Assembly (NCBI RefSeq): GCF_915069625.1
Contig: NZ_CAJZFD010000125.1
Coordinates: 1-6,193, forward strand
Length of the DNA stretch: 6,193 bases
DNA from: an uncultured Veillonella sp.
GTDB lineage: Bacteria; Bacillota; Negativicutes; Veillonellales; Veillonellaceae
Direction of reading: 5' to 3'
Shown: piece by piece, positions 1-6,074 of the stretch
Position numbering within the stretch: position 1 is the first letter of the stretch
Layout: the number at the start of each line of letters is the position of its first letter
The notes under the pieces: model-generated
Told to the model about the DNA's origin: nothing
What the model saw: only the letters and a program-made list of their open reading frames with translations
Databases searched by the model: none
Program-made: the position numbers and the translations under genes

Positions 1-1451
1 CTGTATGGGGTATGATTCAAATCGATAATCTCGAAGAATTGACAAAAGGTCTTAGTGACCGCGAGTATACTAGTGTTTGGGCAGATATTAACAATATCAT
101 TATGGATGAAATTGACCATTATGAAGGCTTTATTCGTAATTTCCAAGATGATATGTATACCTTTGCTATTTCTCGTGGCGCCCTTCATGAGATGGAGGAA
201 AACGGCTTTAAAGTGCTTGAACGCATTCGTAAATTGCCGTCCCCTCGTCAGGTGCCAGCTACGATTTCTGTAGGTATTAGCGAGAATGTAGGCACTGTAA
301 AAGAGGTGTCTAGCCGTGCTCGCGCTGCCTTAGATATTGCATTAGGTCGCGGTGGTGACCAAGTGTGTATTATGGATGGTGAAAGCACCCGCTTCTTCGG
401 CGGCAATACAGCTGGCGTTGAGAAGAATACACGTGTTCGTGCTCGTGTAGTATCGCAAGCCTTACACGAACTTATGCTCGATTCCGATAAAATCCTTGTA
501 ATGGGCCACAAACGTGAAGACTACGATGCATTAGGTGGTATTATCGGTGTTGTAGCCATTGCACGGACTTTGGGAAAAGAATTGCGCATTGTGCTTTCAA
601 AAGAAACGAGCGCCATCGATAAAATGGTGACTGTTCTTAAAGAAGATGAGTTCTGGAAAGAACATATTATCACTGTCGATGCAGCAAAAGCGTGGGTAGA
701 TGCGAATACGCTCACTATCGTATGTGATACGCATCGTCAAGAAATGGTAGCCGCTCAAGAGGCGCTTGAAATTTCTGAACGACGCATCGTTATCGACCAT
801 CACCGTCGTGCAGCGGACTTTGTAGAAAATCCATTGCTTACGTACTTGGAACCAACCGCATCATCTACATCTGAGCTCGTAACAGAGCTTGTACAATATG
901 CAGGTGGTGGCGTAAAACTTTCAAAAGCTGAAGCTACGGGTATTTATGCGGGTATCGTACTTGATACGAAGAACTTTGTGCAACAAACTGGTGCTCGTAC
1001 CTTTGAAGCGGCTGCATTCTTGCGCCGTGCAGGGGCGGATATTGAAAAGGTTAAACAATTGTTTATTGAAACCTTCGATTCTGTTCAATTGCGTGCTAAA
1101 ATGGTATTTGAAGCCAGTCGAACTGAAGGGATTGCTATTTCCGTAGCACCTGAAGGTTTGAAGGATATGATGGCATTAGCTGCACAAAGTGCGGACATGC
1201 TCATCAGTAATGAAGATATTGAAGCAGCCTTTGTGCTTTACTCCTTGAATGACGGCGGTATCGGCGTTAGTGCTCGATCCAAAGGCAAGGTAAACGTACA
1301 GGTTGTAATGGAAGCCTTGGGTGGCGGTGGTCATAGAACTGTGGCTGGTGCCCAATTACAAGGTATGACGATAGAGGAAGCGAAGAAGGCTATTTTAGAG
1401 CATGCTCTTGAAGCCCTTCATTCCGCTGAGAAAGAGGAGGAAGAACAATGA
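1..1451 (+). CDS. gdpP: Cyclic-di-AMP phosphodiesterase GdpP (GGDEF-like/DHH/DHHA1), 5' end missing
   Basis: This is the C-terminal part of GdpP (YybT family), the membrane-anchored enzyme that hydrolyses cyclic di-AMP to pApA. The frame is open to the left edge (from base 3), so the ATG at 12 is probably an internal Met; counting below starts there. Residues 1-125 look like the degenerate GGDEF domain: the GGDEF signature is replaced by FQDDM (44-48), as expected for GdpP, which lacks cyclase activity. The DHH domain follows, with GHKREDYDALGG (165-176, metal ligands H166, D170, D172), D239 in VCDTH, and the DHH triad at 262-264. DHHA1 ends with GGGGHR (437-442). Family members are about 650 residues, so roughly 170-190 residues (two TM helices and a PAS domain) should lie upstream. 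The stop overlaps the rplI start by four bases, as in the conserved gdpP-rplI-dnaB operon. The catalytic motifs look intact. Confidence 0.95.
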   Translation, partial: VWGMIQIDNLEELTKGLSDREYTSVWADINNIIMDEIDHYEGFIRNFQDDMYTFAISRGALHEMEENGFKVLERIRKLPSPRQVPATISVGISENVGTVKEVSSRARAALDIALGRGGDQVCIMDGESTRFFGGNTAGVEKNTRVRARVVSQALHELMLDSDKILVMGHKREDYDALGGIIGVVAIARTLGKELRIVLSKETSAIDKMVTVLKEDEFWKEHIITVDAAKAWVDANTLTIVCDTHRQEMVAAQEALEISERRIVIDHHRRAADFVENPLLTYLEPTASSTSELVTELVQYAGGGVKLSKAEATGIYAGIVLDTKNFVQQTGARTFEAAAFLRRAGADIEKVKQLFIETFDSVQLRAKMVFEASRTEGIAISVAPEGLKDMMALAAQSADMLISNEDIEAAFVLYSLNDGGIGVSARSKGKVNVQVVMEALGGGGHRTVAGAQLQGMTIEEAKKAILEHALEALHSAEKEEEEQ

Positions 1452-1894
1452 AAGTAGTATTGTTAGAAGACGTTAAAAAGGTTGGTAAAAAAGGCGAAAT
1501 CGTTGAAGTTAGCGACGCATATGGCCGTAATGTATTAATCAAAAAAGGTCTTGGCCTTGAAGGTACAGCAACTAACGTAAATAATGCGAAACAAAAACAA
1601 GAATCCATTGCTCACCACAAAGTTGTAGCGAATGACGAAGCTAAAATCTTGGCTGCTCAATTGGCTAAGGTTGAAGTAACTGTAAAAGTTCGCATGGGTG
1701 AAGAAGGTCGTGTATTTGGTTCCGTTACTGCAAAAGACATTTCCGATGCAGCTAAAGCGCAATACAAAGTAGATATCGATAAAAAGAAAATCGAAATCAA
1801 AGAACCGTTGAAAACATTAGGCGTACATGACGTACTCGTTCGTGTTCATCCTGAAATTACAAGTACTATCAAGGTTAACGTAGTAGCTGAATAA
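1448..1894 (+). CDS. rplI: 50S ribosomal protein L9
   Basis: The gene encodes bL9, a 148-residue protein of the large ribosomal subunit that binds 23S rRNA near the L1 stalk and helps maintain reading-frame fidelity. The N-terminal domain is clear: MKVVLLEDVKKVGKKGE at the start, then the conserved DAYGRNVLIKKG (about 23-34). A charged connecting helix rich in K, Q and A covers about 41-75. The C-terminal domain follows (about 75-148) and includes the glycine-bearing stretch GEEGRVFGSVT. The length is normal for the family. The ATG at 1448 overlaps the gdpP stop as ATGA. A strong Shine-Dalgarno AGAGGAGG (1433-1440) lies seven bases upstream inside gdpP, so translation is probably coupled but also able to start on its own. 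It ends in tandem stops TAA TAG (1892-1897) just before a hairpin. Confidence 0.97.
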   Translation: MKVVLLEDVKKVGKKGEIVEVSDAYGRNVLIKKGLGLEGTATNVNNAKQKQESIAHHKVVANDEAKILAAQLAKVEVTVKVRMGEEGRVFGSVTAKDISDAAKAQYKVDIDKKKIEIKEPLKTLGVHDVLVRVHPEITSTIKVNVVAE

Positions 1895-1898
1895 TAGT

Positions 1899-1935
1899 GT
1901 TCACCATGCTCTTTGAGTATGGTGAATTCTTTTAT
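1899..1935 (+). terminator. Hairpin with U-rich tail between rplI and dnaB (attenuator or partial terminator)
   Basis: Bases 1899-1911 pair with 1915-1927 around a TTT loop, giving a 13-bp stem with two G-U pairs. TTCACCAT on the left matches ATGGTGAA on the right. The tail TTCTTTTAT follows. I saw no convincing promoter between this hairpin and dnaB, so it more likely lowers readthrough into dnaB, or stabilises the upstream mRNA, than ends the operon fully. Confidence 0.65.
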
Positions 1936-1950
1936 CCATAGTGGTTTTGT

Positions 1951-1957
1951 AAAGGGG
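1951..1957 (+). promoter_or_regulatory. Shine-Dalgarno site fixing the dnaB start
   Basis: AAAGGGG lies six bases before the ATG at 1964. It decides between that ATG and a longer in-frame reading from a TTG at 1913. The TTG has no purine-rich site before it and falls inside the hairpin described at 1899-1935. Confidence 0.75.
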
Positions 1958-1963
1958 ATTATC

Positions 1964-3322
1964 ATGGATGTACGCATTCCACCGCATAATTTAGATGCGG
2001 AAAAGGCCGTTTTGGGGGCTTTATTAACGAATGGATCCAACTCGGGTGCCGTTGTTGATACGGTAACGAGTATTCTAAAATCTGAAGACTTTTACCGCGA
2101 TGCGCATCGTATTATTTATGATGCTATCTTAGAAATCGTGCATGCTAACAAGACGGCGGACTTTATCACTGTTGGTGAAGAATTAGACCGTCGTAAGCGA
2201 CTCGATGCGGTAGGCGGTCTTGCATATATTACATCTTTGGCTAATGAATCGGTGTCCTACAATGTAGAGGAACATGCGAAAATCATTAGTGAGAAAGCTC
2301 AGTTGCGCCGCCTTATCGATGCAGGGAATAAAATCGTAGGCATGACGTACGCTGGCGAAGATGAGCCAACGGCTATCCTTAACAAGGCGGAACAAATGGT
2401 ATTGGACGTAAGTGGTCAAACACAGTCCGAATCATCATTTGCTCCTATTGGGGAGGTTGTATTATCTAACTTAGATAAATTAAATGCATTGCAACAGCAT
2501 GATGGTGCTATTACAGGCGTTCCAACAGGCTTTAAAGATGTGGACCATGTCTTCAATGGTTTACAAAAATCTGACCTCATCCTCGTAGCAGCCCGTCCTG
2601 CGATGGGGAAAACGGCTTTCACCTTGAATATTGCTCAAAACGTAACGATGTTGTACGACAAGACGGTAGCATTCTTCTCCCTAGAAATGGGTAAGGAACA
2701 GCTCGTTGGTCGTATTCTATCCTCCGTGGCAGGTGTGAGTTCTGAAAAATTGCGCCGTGCGAACATGGACCCTACTGACTGGGAAAAGGTTATCGCCGCT
2801 GCGGACCGCATGAGCAAATCCAAGCTCTTTATTGATGATACGCCGGGCCTTACCGTGCAAGATATGCGCTCTAAATTGCGCCGTCTTAAGGTGGAACATG
2901 GTCTCGATCTCGTTATCGTCGACTATATTCAGTTGATGCAAGGCCGCAACTCCGGTAAGGGTAGTGAGAACCGTCAACAAGAGGTATCTGAAATCTCTCG
3001 TAACCTCAAATTGATCGCTCGTGAGTTCAATGTGCCGCTCATCGCCTTGTCTCAGTTGTCTCGTAGTGTTGAAAGCAGACCAGATAAACGGCCTGTACTA
3101 TCTGACCTTCGTGAATCTGGTTCTCTTGAACAAGATGCGGATATCGTTATCTTCTTGTACCGCGATAAATATTACGATGAAAACTCCGAAAAAGGGGACA
3201 ACGCAGAAGTCCTTATTCGTAAGCACCGTAATGGTTCCGTCGGTACCGTGGAACTCCAATTCATTGGGGAATTAACTCAATTTAGAGACGTGGAATTCCG
3301 AGACATGGGGCCGGAACAATAA
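1964..3322 (+). CDS. dnaB: Replicative DNA helicase DnaB (DnaC in Bacillus naming)
   Basis: This is the hexameric replicative helicase that unwinds DNA at the fork, loads at oriC and recruits primase. The chosen start gives 452 residues, normal for the family, beginning MDVRIPPHNLDAEKAVLGALL, the typical DnaB N-terminus. The helical N-terminal domain covers about 1-150, then a linker, then the RecA-like motor domain from about 180. Walker A is ARPAMGKTA (210-218, GKT at 215-217). Walker B is VIVDY with D320. SQLSR (363-367) and the following DLRESGSLEQDADIV are the conserved late motor motifs. KHRNG near the end carries the arginine-finger region. No intein, insertion or frameshift was seen. 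It follows rplI after 69 bases and is probably part of the gdpP-rplI-dnaB transcript, moderated by the hairpin between them. Two terminator-like structures follow. Confidence 0.97.
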   Translation: MDVRIPPHNLDAEKAVLGALLTNGSNSGAVVDTVTSILKSEDFYRDAHRIIYDAILEIVHANKTADFITVGEELDRRKRLDAVGGLAYITSLANESVSYNVEEHAKIISEKAQLRRLIDAGNKIVGMTYAGEDEPTAILNKAEQMVLDVSGQTQSESSFAPIGEVVLSNLDKLNALQQHDGAITGVPTGFKDVDHVFNGLQKSDLILVAARPAMGKTAFTLNIAQNVTMLYDKTVAFFSLEMGKEQLVGRILSSVAGVSSEKLRRANMDPTDWEKVIAAADRMSKSKLFIDDTPGLTVQDMRSKLRRLKVEHGLDLVIVDYIQLMQGRNSGKGSENRQQEVSEISRNLKLIAREFNVPLIALSQLSRSVESRPDKRPVLSDLRESGSLEQDADIVIFLYRDKYYDENSEKGDNAEVLIRKHRNGSVGTVELQFIGELTQFRDVEFRDMGPEQ

Positions 3323-3331
3323 TGAAAACTA

Positions 3332-3370
3332 TCGGGCCGTGTCTATATTGATGGGGCCCGACTTTATTTC
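3332..3370 (+). terminator. Intrinsic terminator candidate after dnaB
   Basis: TCGGGCC (3332-3338) pairs with GGCCCGA (3355-3361), seven pairs and GC-rich, with a 16-base loop. The run CTTTATTTC follows. The large loop and broken U tract make it a moderate terminator; a stronger one follows within 25 bases. Confidence 0.6.
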
Positions 3371-3381
3371 GACAACTTAGT

Positions 3382-3457
3382 TACAAAAAAGCACCACCTA
3401 TTTCGTGGCTCCAAACGACGCGTAAGTCGCCCCTCGATAGGTGGTGCTCTTTTTGTA
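3382..3457. terminator. Long symmetrical hairpin, probable bidirectional terminator
   Basis: GCACCACCTAT (3391-3401) is a perfect 11-bp match to ATAGGTGGTGC (3437-3447). The flanks also pair: A6 at 3385-3390 faces a T-rich stretch at 3448-3454 with one C bulge, and TAC (3382-3384) pairs with GTA (3455-3457). Inside is a further CGAC/GTCG stem (3416-3419 with 3426-3429) around a six-base loop. Read from either strand, the GC-rich stem is followed by a T run, so it could end dnaB transcription and block antisense transcription. The near-perfect symmetry also fits a dispersed REP- or MITE-like element, which one window cannot settle. Confidence 0.8.
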
Positions 3458-3462
3458 TTACG

Positions 3463-3492
3463 TTAGCAAAATAAGTCCCATCAATATATAAT
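3463..3492 (+). promoter_or_regulatory. Sigma-70-type promoter for the small membrane protein gene
   Basis: A perfect -10 TATAAT lies at 3487-3492. The best -35 is TTAGCA at 3463-3468 (four of six consensus bases), with an 18-base spacer. It falls right after the post-dnaB hairpin and about 45 bases before the start codon. The -10 is convincing; the -35 is weak. Confidence 0.6.
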
Positions 3493-3536
3493 AGAACTAG
3501 ATAGTTTTCATTGTATTGTTTGGAAAGGAGCGCGTG

Positions 3537-3950
3537 ATGGGTAGAGGCATGGAGTTTTTTGTATTTTACTTTTGTTGTGTGGCTCTTTGGTTAATACTTA
3601 GTGGGTTGTATTTAATTATCAAACGATTTGTATTACGTCGCAATGGAACTCCAGTAACGATTGTGTCTATACTTCCACGAGTTATAAAGGAAATACCATT
3701 AGCTCGTGGTATGGATAAATATATTTATGGTTATGATATTAAGTATATCTTGAATGGTGAGACTCATACTGCTGAAAGTGTAGAGTTTTATATTCCTTTT
3801 GCACCAACCAGTGGACCTATGGTTCAATTTAGTCCGACAGGTGTGCTTGCAAAAAATGGAGAAGTAAGTATAGATAATGTGACGATAACTATTGAGTATG
3901 GCGCTGTTTCAATTGTATTAGGGGGATTAGTGTTATTAAGTTTGTTTTGA
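3537..3950 (+). CDS. Small two-TM membrane protein of unknown function
   Basis: I do not recognise this 137-residue protein by name. Residues 7-28 form a hydrophobic, aromatic-rich segment (FFVFYFCCVALWLILSGLYLII), followed by the basic KRFVLRR. A soluble middle of about 85 residues (37-120) is beta-strand-like and includes the tyrosine-rich YIYGYDIKYILNG (62-74). A second hydrophobic segment (122-137) reaches the C-terminus. This layout (TM, small beta domain with a Tyr/Gly pattern, TM) resembles DUF3592-type proteins, but that is only a topological impression. The ATG at 3537 was chosen because AAAGGAG ends at 3530, six bases upstream; the frame extends to a TTG at 3516 that overlaps this site, and an ATG at 3549 is a weaker alternative. 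The gene is AT-rich, has its own promoter and terminator, and is monocistronic, so its neighbours say nothing about function. Confidence 0.75.
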   Translation: MGRGMEFFVFYFCCVALWLILSGLYLIIKRFVLRRNGTPVTIVSILPRVIKEIPLARGMDKYIYGYDIKYILNGETHTAESVEFYIPFAPTSGPMVQFSPTGVLAKNGEVSIDNVTITIEYGAVSIVLGGLVLLSLF

Positions 3951-3992
3951 TAGAAATAAATTAGCTATCTTTAATAGTCTGTTAAACATATG

Positions 3993-4040
3993 GCATCTAA
4001 CATTAGATTATATATCTAGTGTTAGGTGCTTTTTATTTTT
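3993..4040 (+). terminator. Strong intrinsic terminator after the membrane protein gene
   Basis: Bases 3993-4007 pair with 4015-4029 in a continuous 15-bp stem containing two G-U wobbles, around a seven-base loop. TTTTTATTTTT (4030-4040) follows immediately. GCATCTAACA on the left faces TGTTAGGTGC on the right. It separates this gene from the polymerase operon. Confidence 0.88.
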
Positions 4041-4055
4041 CTATAAATTTACCTT

Positions 4056-4061
4056 TATAAT
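4056..4061 (+). promoter_or_regulatory. Possible second -10 element upstream of the polymerase operon
   Basis: A perfect TATAAT lies just upstream of the palindrome at 4064-4077. Its -35 would be TTATTT at 4033-4038, inside the terminator T tract, which is weak. If used, transcription would start inside the palindrome, so a repressor bound there would block it too. Confidence 0.25.
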
Positions 4062-4063
4062 AA

Positions 4064-4077
4064 CAAACATATGTTTG
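4064..4077. promoter_or_regulatory. Putative LexA (SOS box) operator
   Basis: CAAACATATGTTTG is a perfect 14-bp palindrome. It differs at two symmetric positions from CGAACATATGTTCG, a form of the Bacillus-type SOS box; the consensus allows T in the right arm (GTTYG), so the left-arm A is the real departure. Its right arm overlaps the -35 hexamer at 4075-4080, ideal for repression. The gene behind it is a translesion polymerase, a classic SOS target. A different dyad-binding repressor cannot be excluded. Confidence 0.65.
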
Positions 4078-4103
4078 AAAATACTCTGTATTTTTGTTAT
4101 ACT
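4075..4103 (+). promoter_or_regulatory. Strong sigma-70 promoter of the polymerase-yolD operon
   Basis: The -35 TTGAAA (4075-4080) and -10 TATACT (4098-4103) are separated by exactly 17 bases. A TG at 4095-4096 gives an extended -10. A start near 4110 would leave a leader of about 65 bases. The overlap with the palindrome suggests a promoter that is strong when derepressed. Confidence 0.8.
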
Positions 4104-4173
4104 AATCATAGAAATTCTTCTTTTTATATTTCTTGTGAAGGCTAGTGGTTTAGCGGTTTGAGGAGGTGTTTGT

Positions 4174-5457
4174 ATGGGTTCAGCTGATACGGATCGAATG
4201 TATATGTGCATTGATTTGAAGAGTTTTTACGCGTCTGTGGAGTGCGCCGATTTGGGGCTGGATCCGTTTACAACGCCTTTGGTGGTGGCCGATGGGTCTC
4301 GTGGCAAAGGGGCTATTACATTGGCTATTTCACCGGCTTTAAAAAAGTTAGGTGTTAAGAATCGAACGCGTCTCTTTCAGATTCCGCCTCATGTGGAGTA
4401 TTTGACGGTAAAGCCGCATATGAAGCGGTATATGCAGGTGTCTGCTGAGATTTACGGGGTTTTGCTCAAGTATGTGGCGCCTGAGGATGTGCATGTATAC
4501 TCTATCGATGAGTATTTTATCGATATTACGCCTTACTTGCCACTCTACAAGAAAACGCCTCGTGAGCTGGCGCAGATGCTACTTGATGCGGTACTAGAGG
4601 CGACCAAGATTTATGCTACTGTTGGGATTGGCACGAATTTATTCCTCGCCAAGGTTGCTCTCGATATCTTGGCAAAACATGCGCCTGATTTTATAGGGGA
4701 TCTTGATGAAAGCCTCTTTAAAGAGAAAATCTGGTATCATCAGCCCTTGACCGACATTTGGCAGATTGGTAACGGCATAGCCAATCGCTTGCACAAGTAT
4801 GGCGCGTATGATCTGCATGGTATCACCATGGTTCCAGAGGCTAAGCTATATAAGGAGTTTGGCGTTAACGCCGAGCTCATCATCGATCATGCTTGGGGCC
4901 GTGAGCCTTGTACGATTGCAGATATCCATGCGTATCGTCCTATTAAGCATTCTATCTCACATAGCCAGATTTTGTTGCGTAACTATACGTACGAAGAGGC
5001 ATACGTGCCTATGCGGGAAATGGTAGAGTCCTTGGTACTAGAGCTTTTACAAATCAAAGGGGTTACGAATCATATTCACGTTCATATTGGCTATGCAGAT
5101 GATATGGTGCGCTCTACTGGAGGTTCTAAAAAGCTTAAACAGTACACTGATTCATTGCAAGCATTAACGACGGCAGTAATTAAATTATATGAACAACATT
5201 GCCATAAAAATGAACTTATACGGCGTATAGGCGTAAGCTTTGAGGATTTAGTCAATCGCTCTGCTATACCTCAGGAGGTAGATTTATTCAGCTCTCTTGC
5301 GACGGAGGAAGAGGAAAAGGAGCGGCAAGTACATGAGGCGATGTTATCTATCAAGGAGCAGTTCGGTAAAAACTCTATTTTACGTGCCTCTAGCTTGCAA
5401 GATGAAGGGACAATGCGCTTTAGAAATACCTTGGTAGGTGGTCATAATGGAGAATAA
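4174..5457 (+). CDS. Y-family translesion DNA polymerase (UvrX/UmuC type)
   Basis: This 427-residue protein belongs to the UvrX/UmuC group of Y-family polymerases, error-prone enzymes that copy damaged DNA. The palm opens with CIDLKSFYASVEC: D14 is the first metal ligand and Y19 aligns with the steric-gate position that excludes ribonucleotides. YSIDEYFIDIT supplies D112 and E113. A helix-hairpin-helix-like thumb segment lies around DIWQIGNGIANRL (W196). The little-finger region covers about 265-375. QEVDLF (367-372) fits the beta-clamp-binding consensus QxxDLF. The ending RNTLVGGHNGE resembles the GGH-containing tail common in UvrX-like proteins. Length is normal and no catalytic residue is missing. 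The ATG at 4174 has a very good site GAGGAGGTG (4160-4168) five bases upstream. It overlaps the YolD-like gene and sits behind a LexA-like operator, so it is probably damage-induced. UvrX is the closest named type; no symbol is assigned. Confidence 0.93.
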   Translation: MGSADTDRMYMCIDLKSFYASVECADLGLDPFTTPLVVADGSRGKGAITLAISPALKKLGVKNRTRLFQIPPHVEYLTVKPHMKRYMQVSAEIYGVLLKYVAPEDVHVYSIDEYFIDITPYLPLYKKTPRELAQMLLDAVLEATKIYATVGIGTNLFLAKVALDILAKHAPDFIGDLDESLFKEKIWYHQPLTDIWQIGNGIANRLHKYGAYDLHGITMVPEAKLYKEFGVNAELIIDHAWGREPCTIADIHAYRPIKHSISHSQILLRNYTYEEAYVPMREMVESLVLELLQIKGVTNHIHVHIGYADDMVRSTGGSKKLKQYTDSLQALTTAVIKLYEQHCHKNELIRRIGVSFEDLVNRSAIPQEVDLFSSLATEEEEKERQVHEAMLSIKEQFGKNSILRASSLQDEGTMRFRNTLVGGHNGE

Positions 5458-5794
5458 ATTAATGAAGCATCGTATGTCTCGTTTACAACGGGCAAAACAA
5501 TTTATGCCCTTTGCGGCATTAAAGGGCTTTGAAGCTTTATTATCAGCTGTAGCACGGCCGAAGGAGAGTCGAGTAGAGCTATCGGAGGATCAAATCGAAG
5601 AAGTAAATAAAGCCTTGCAGCTTTTACGCTGTGGAGATTGGGTGCGTGTGGTTTATTATGACAAGCACAAATATACAGAAATCATCGGTCCTGTAGATGT
5701 GATTAATAAGCGCTTACAAATACTAGTTGTACAGGGGGTTGAGATTTCATTTAGAGATATTAAGGCTATTAACCTGTATGATATGGATATCTAA
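5447..5794 (+). CDS. YolD-like protein, partner of the Y-family polymerase
   Basis: This is a 115-residue protein of the YolD-like family, whose genes often sit beside UvrX-type polymerases; the biochemical role is not well established, but an accessory role in translesion synthesis is generally supposed. The key family signature is near the N-terminus: RMSRLQRAKQFMPFAALKGFEALL (9-32), matching the pattern of basic residues, QF-PFAAL and G. The C-terminal half is a small beta-rich domain with GDWVRVVYYDKHKYTEIIGPVDVINK and ISFRDIKAINL. The ATG at 5447 is preceded by AGGTGG (5436-5441) with a five-base gap and overlaps the polymerase end by 11 bases. An ATG at 5462, with GGAG at 5449-5452, is a real alternative and would remove five residues. 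A GTG at 5438 is less likely. The two genes are surely co-transcribed and probably translationally coupled. Confidence 0.88.
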   Translation: MENKLMKHRMSRLQRAKQFMPFAALKGFEALLSAVARPKESRVELSEDQIEEVNKALQLLRCGDWVRVVYYDKHKYTEIIGPVDVINKRLQILVVQGVEISFRDIKAINLYDMDI

Positions 5795-5952
5795 GCAATT
5801 ATGTTTATATATATATCTTAGCTAGGTTATCTGATATAGATACCTAAGTACTTATGTTGAAATATGGCTTATGTTTAGAGTTATTTGATATGCCTGACTA
5901 AGTAATTACTTTTAGGTATGTCTTGTAACTAGAGTTAGGAGGGAATTAAGTA
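5791..5952. repeat. Degenerate tandem repeat, about three units of 48-54 bp
   Basis: The heptamer CTAAGTA or a close variant recurs at 5791 (CTAAGCA, overlapping the yolD stop), 5844, 5898 and 5946 (TTAAGTA), at intervals of 53, 54 and 48. Between them whole units align. Thirty-three bases from 5826 and from 5880 match at 24 positions, including GTTATYTGATAT. The second and third units share TAGAGTTA and CTT. Small dyads sit at the junctions, such as TAAGTACTTA (5845-5854) and AAGTAATTACTT (5900-5911). The array looks old and diverged. Function is unknown. Confidence 0.65.
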
Positions 5953-6074
5953 TACAATGGTATTATGGACTATGATTTAATCGTATTCTAATGGAGTGTT
6001 TTATAGGGTGCGATTTGCCGTAAGACGCATATACAATCGCTTTTATTACGTACAAGAGAAAGGCGGTGTATGTA
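5795..6074. other. Gene-free spacer between yolD and the permease gene
   Basis: This 280-base AT-rich stretch holds the tandem repeat above, a short TA run (5806-5816) and a bulged 9-bp hairpin (5823-5846) with no T tract. I found no clear terminator for the polymerase operon and no convincing promoter for the permease; TATGAT (5971-5976) and TACAAT (6032-6037) lack partners at proper spacing. An open frame 5981-6082 could encode a basic peptide of 24 to 28 residues, but this is not well supported. Confidence 0.6.

Noticed and set aside
12..14. ATG at 12 as the true gdpP start
   Set aside because: The frame is open to the left edge, and a start here would cut into the GGDEF-like domain and remove the usual membrane and PAS regions.
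1913..1963. Upstream TTG start extending dnaB by 17 residues
   Set aside because: The extension (beginning with TTG inside a hairpin loop) has no ribosome site, does not look like a DnaB N-terminus, and the ATG at 1964 has AAAGGGG at ideal distance.
248..2980. Minus-strand open frames opposite gdpP, rplI and dnaB (for example 248-511, 521-715, 1535-1762, 2717-2980)
   Set aside because: They lie fully opposite conserved genes, lack recognisable domains or ribosome sites, and are explained as complementary-strand shadows.
3021..3275. Alternative + strand frame inside dnaB
   Set aside because: It overlaps the conserved motor domain of DnaB in another frame and has no domain signature.
5823..5846. 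Terminator for the polymerase-yolD operon
   Set aside because: The hairpin is short and bulged and is followed by AGTACTTATG rather than a T run.
5791..5952. CRISPR array
   Set aside because: The repeats are degenerate along the whole unit rather than identical short repeats separated by unique spacers, and no cas gene is present.
6032..6037. TACAAT as the permease promoter -10
   Set aside because: The nearest -35-like hexamer (TTGCCG at 6015-6020) is only 11 bases away, and nothing suitable lies at 16-18 bases.
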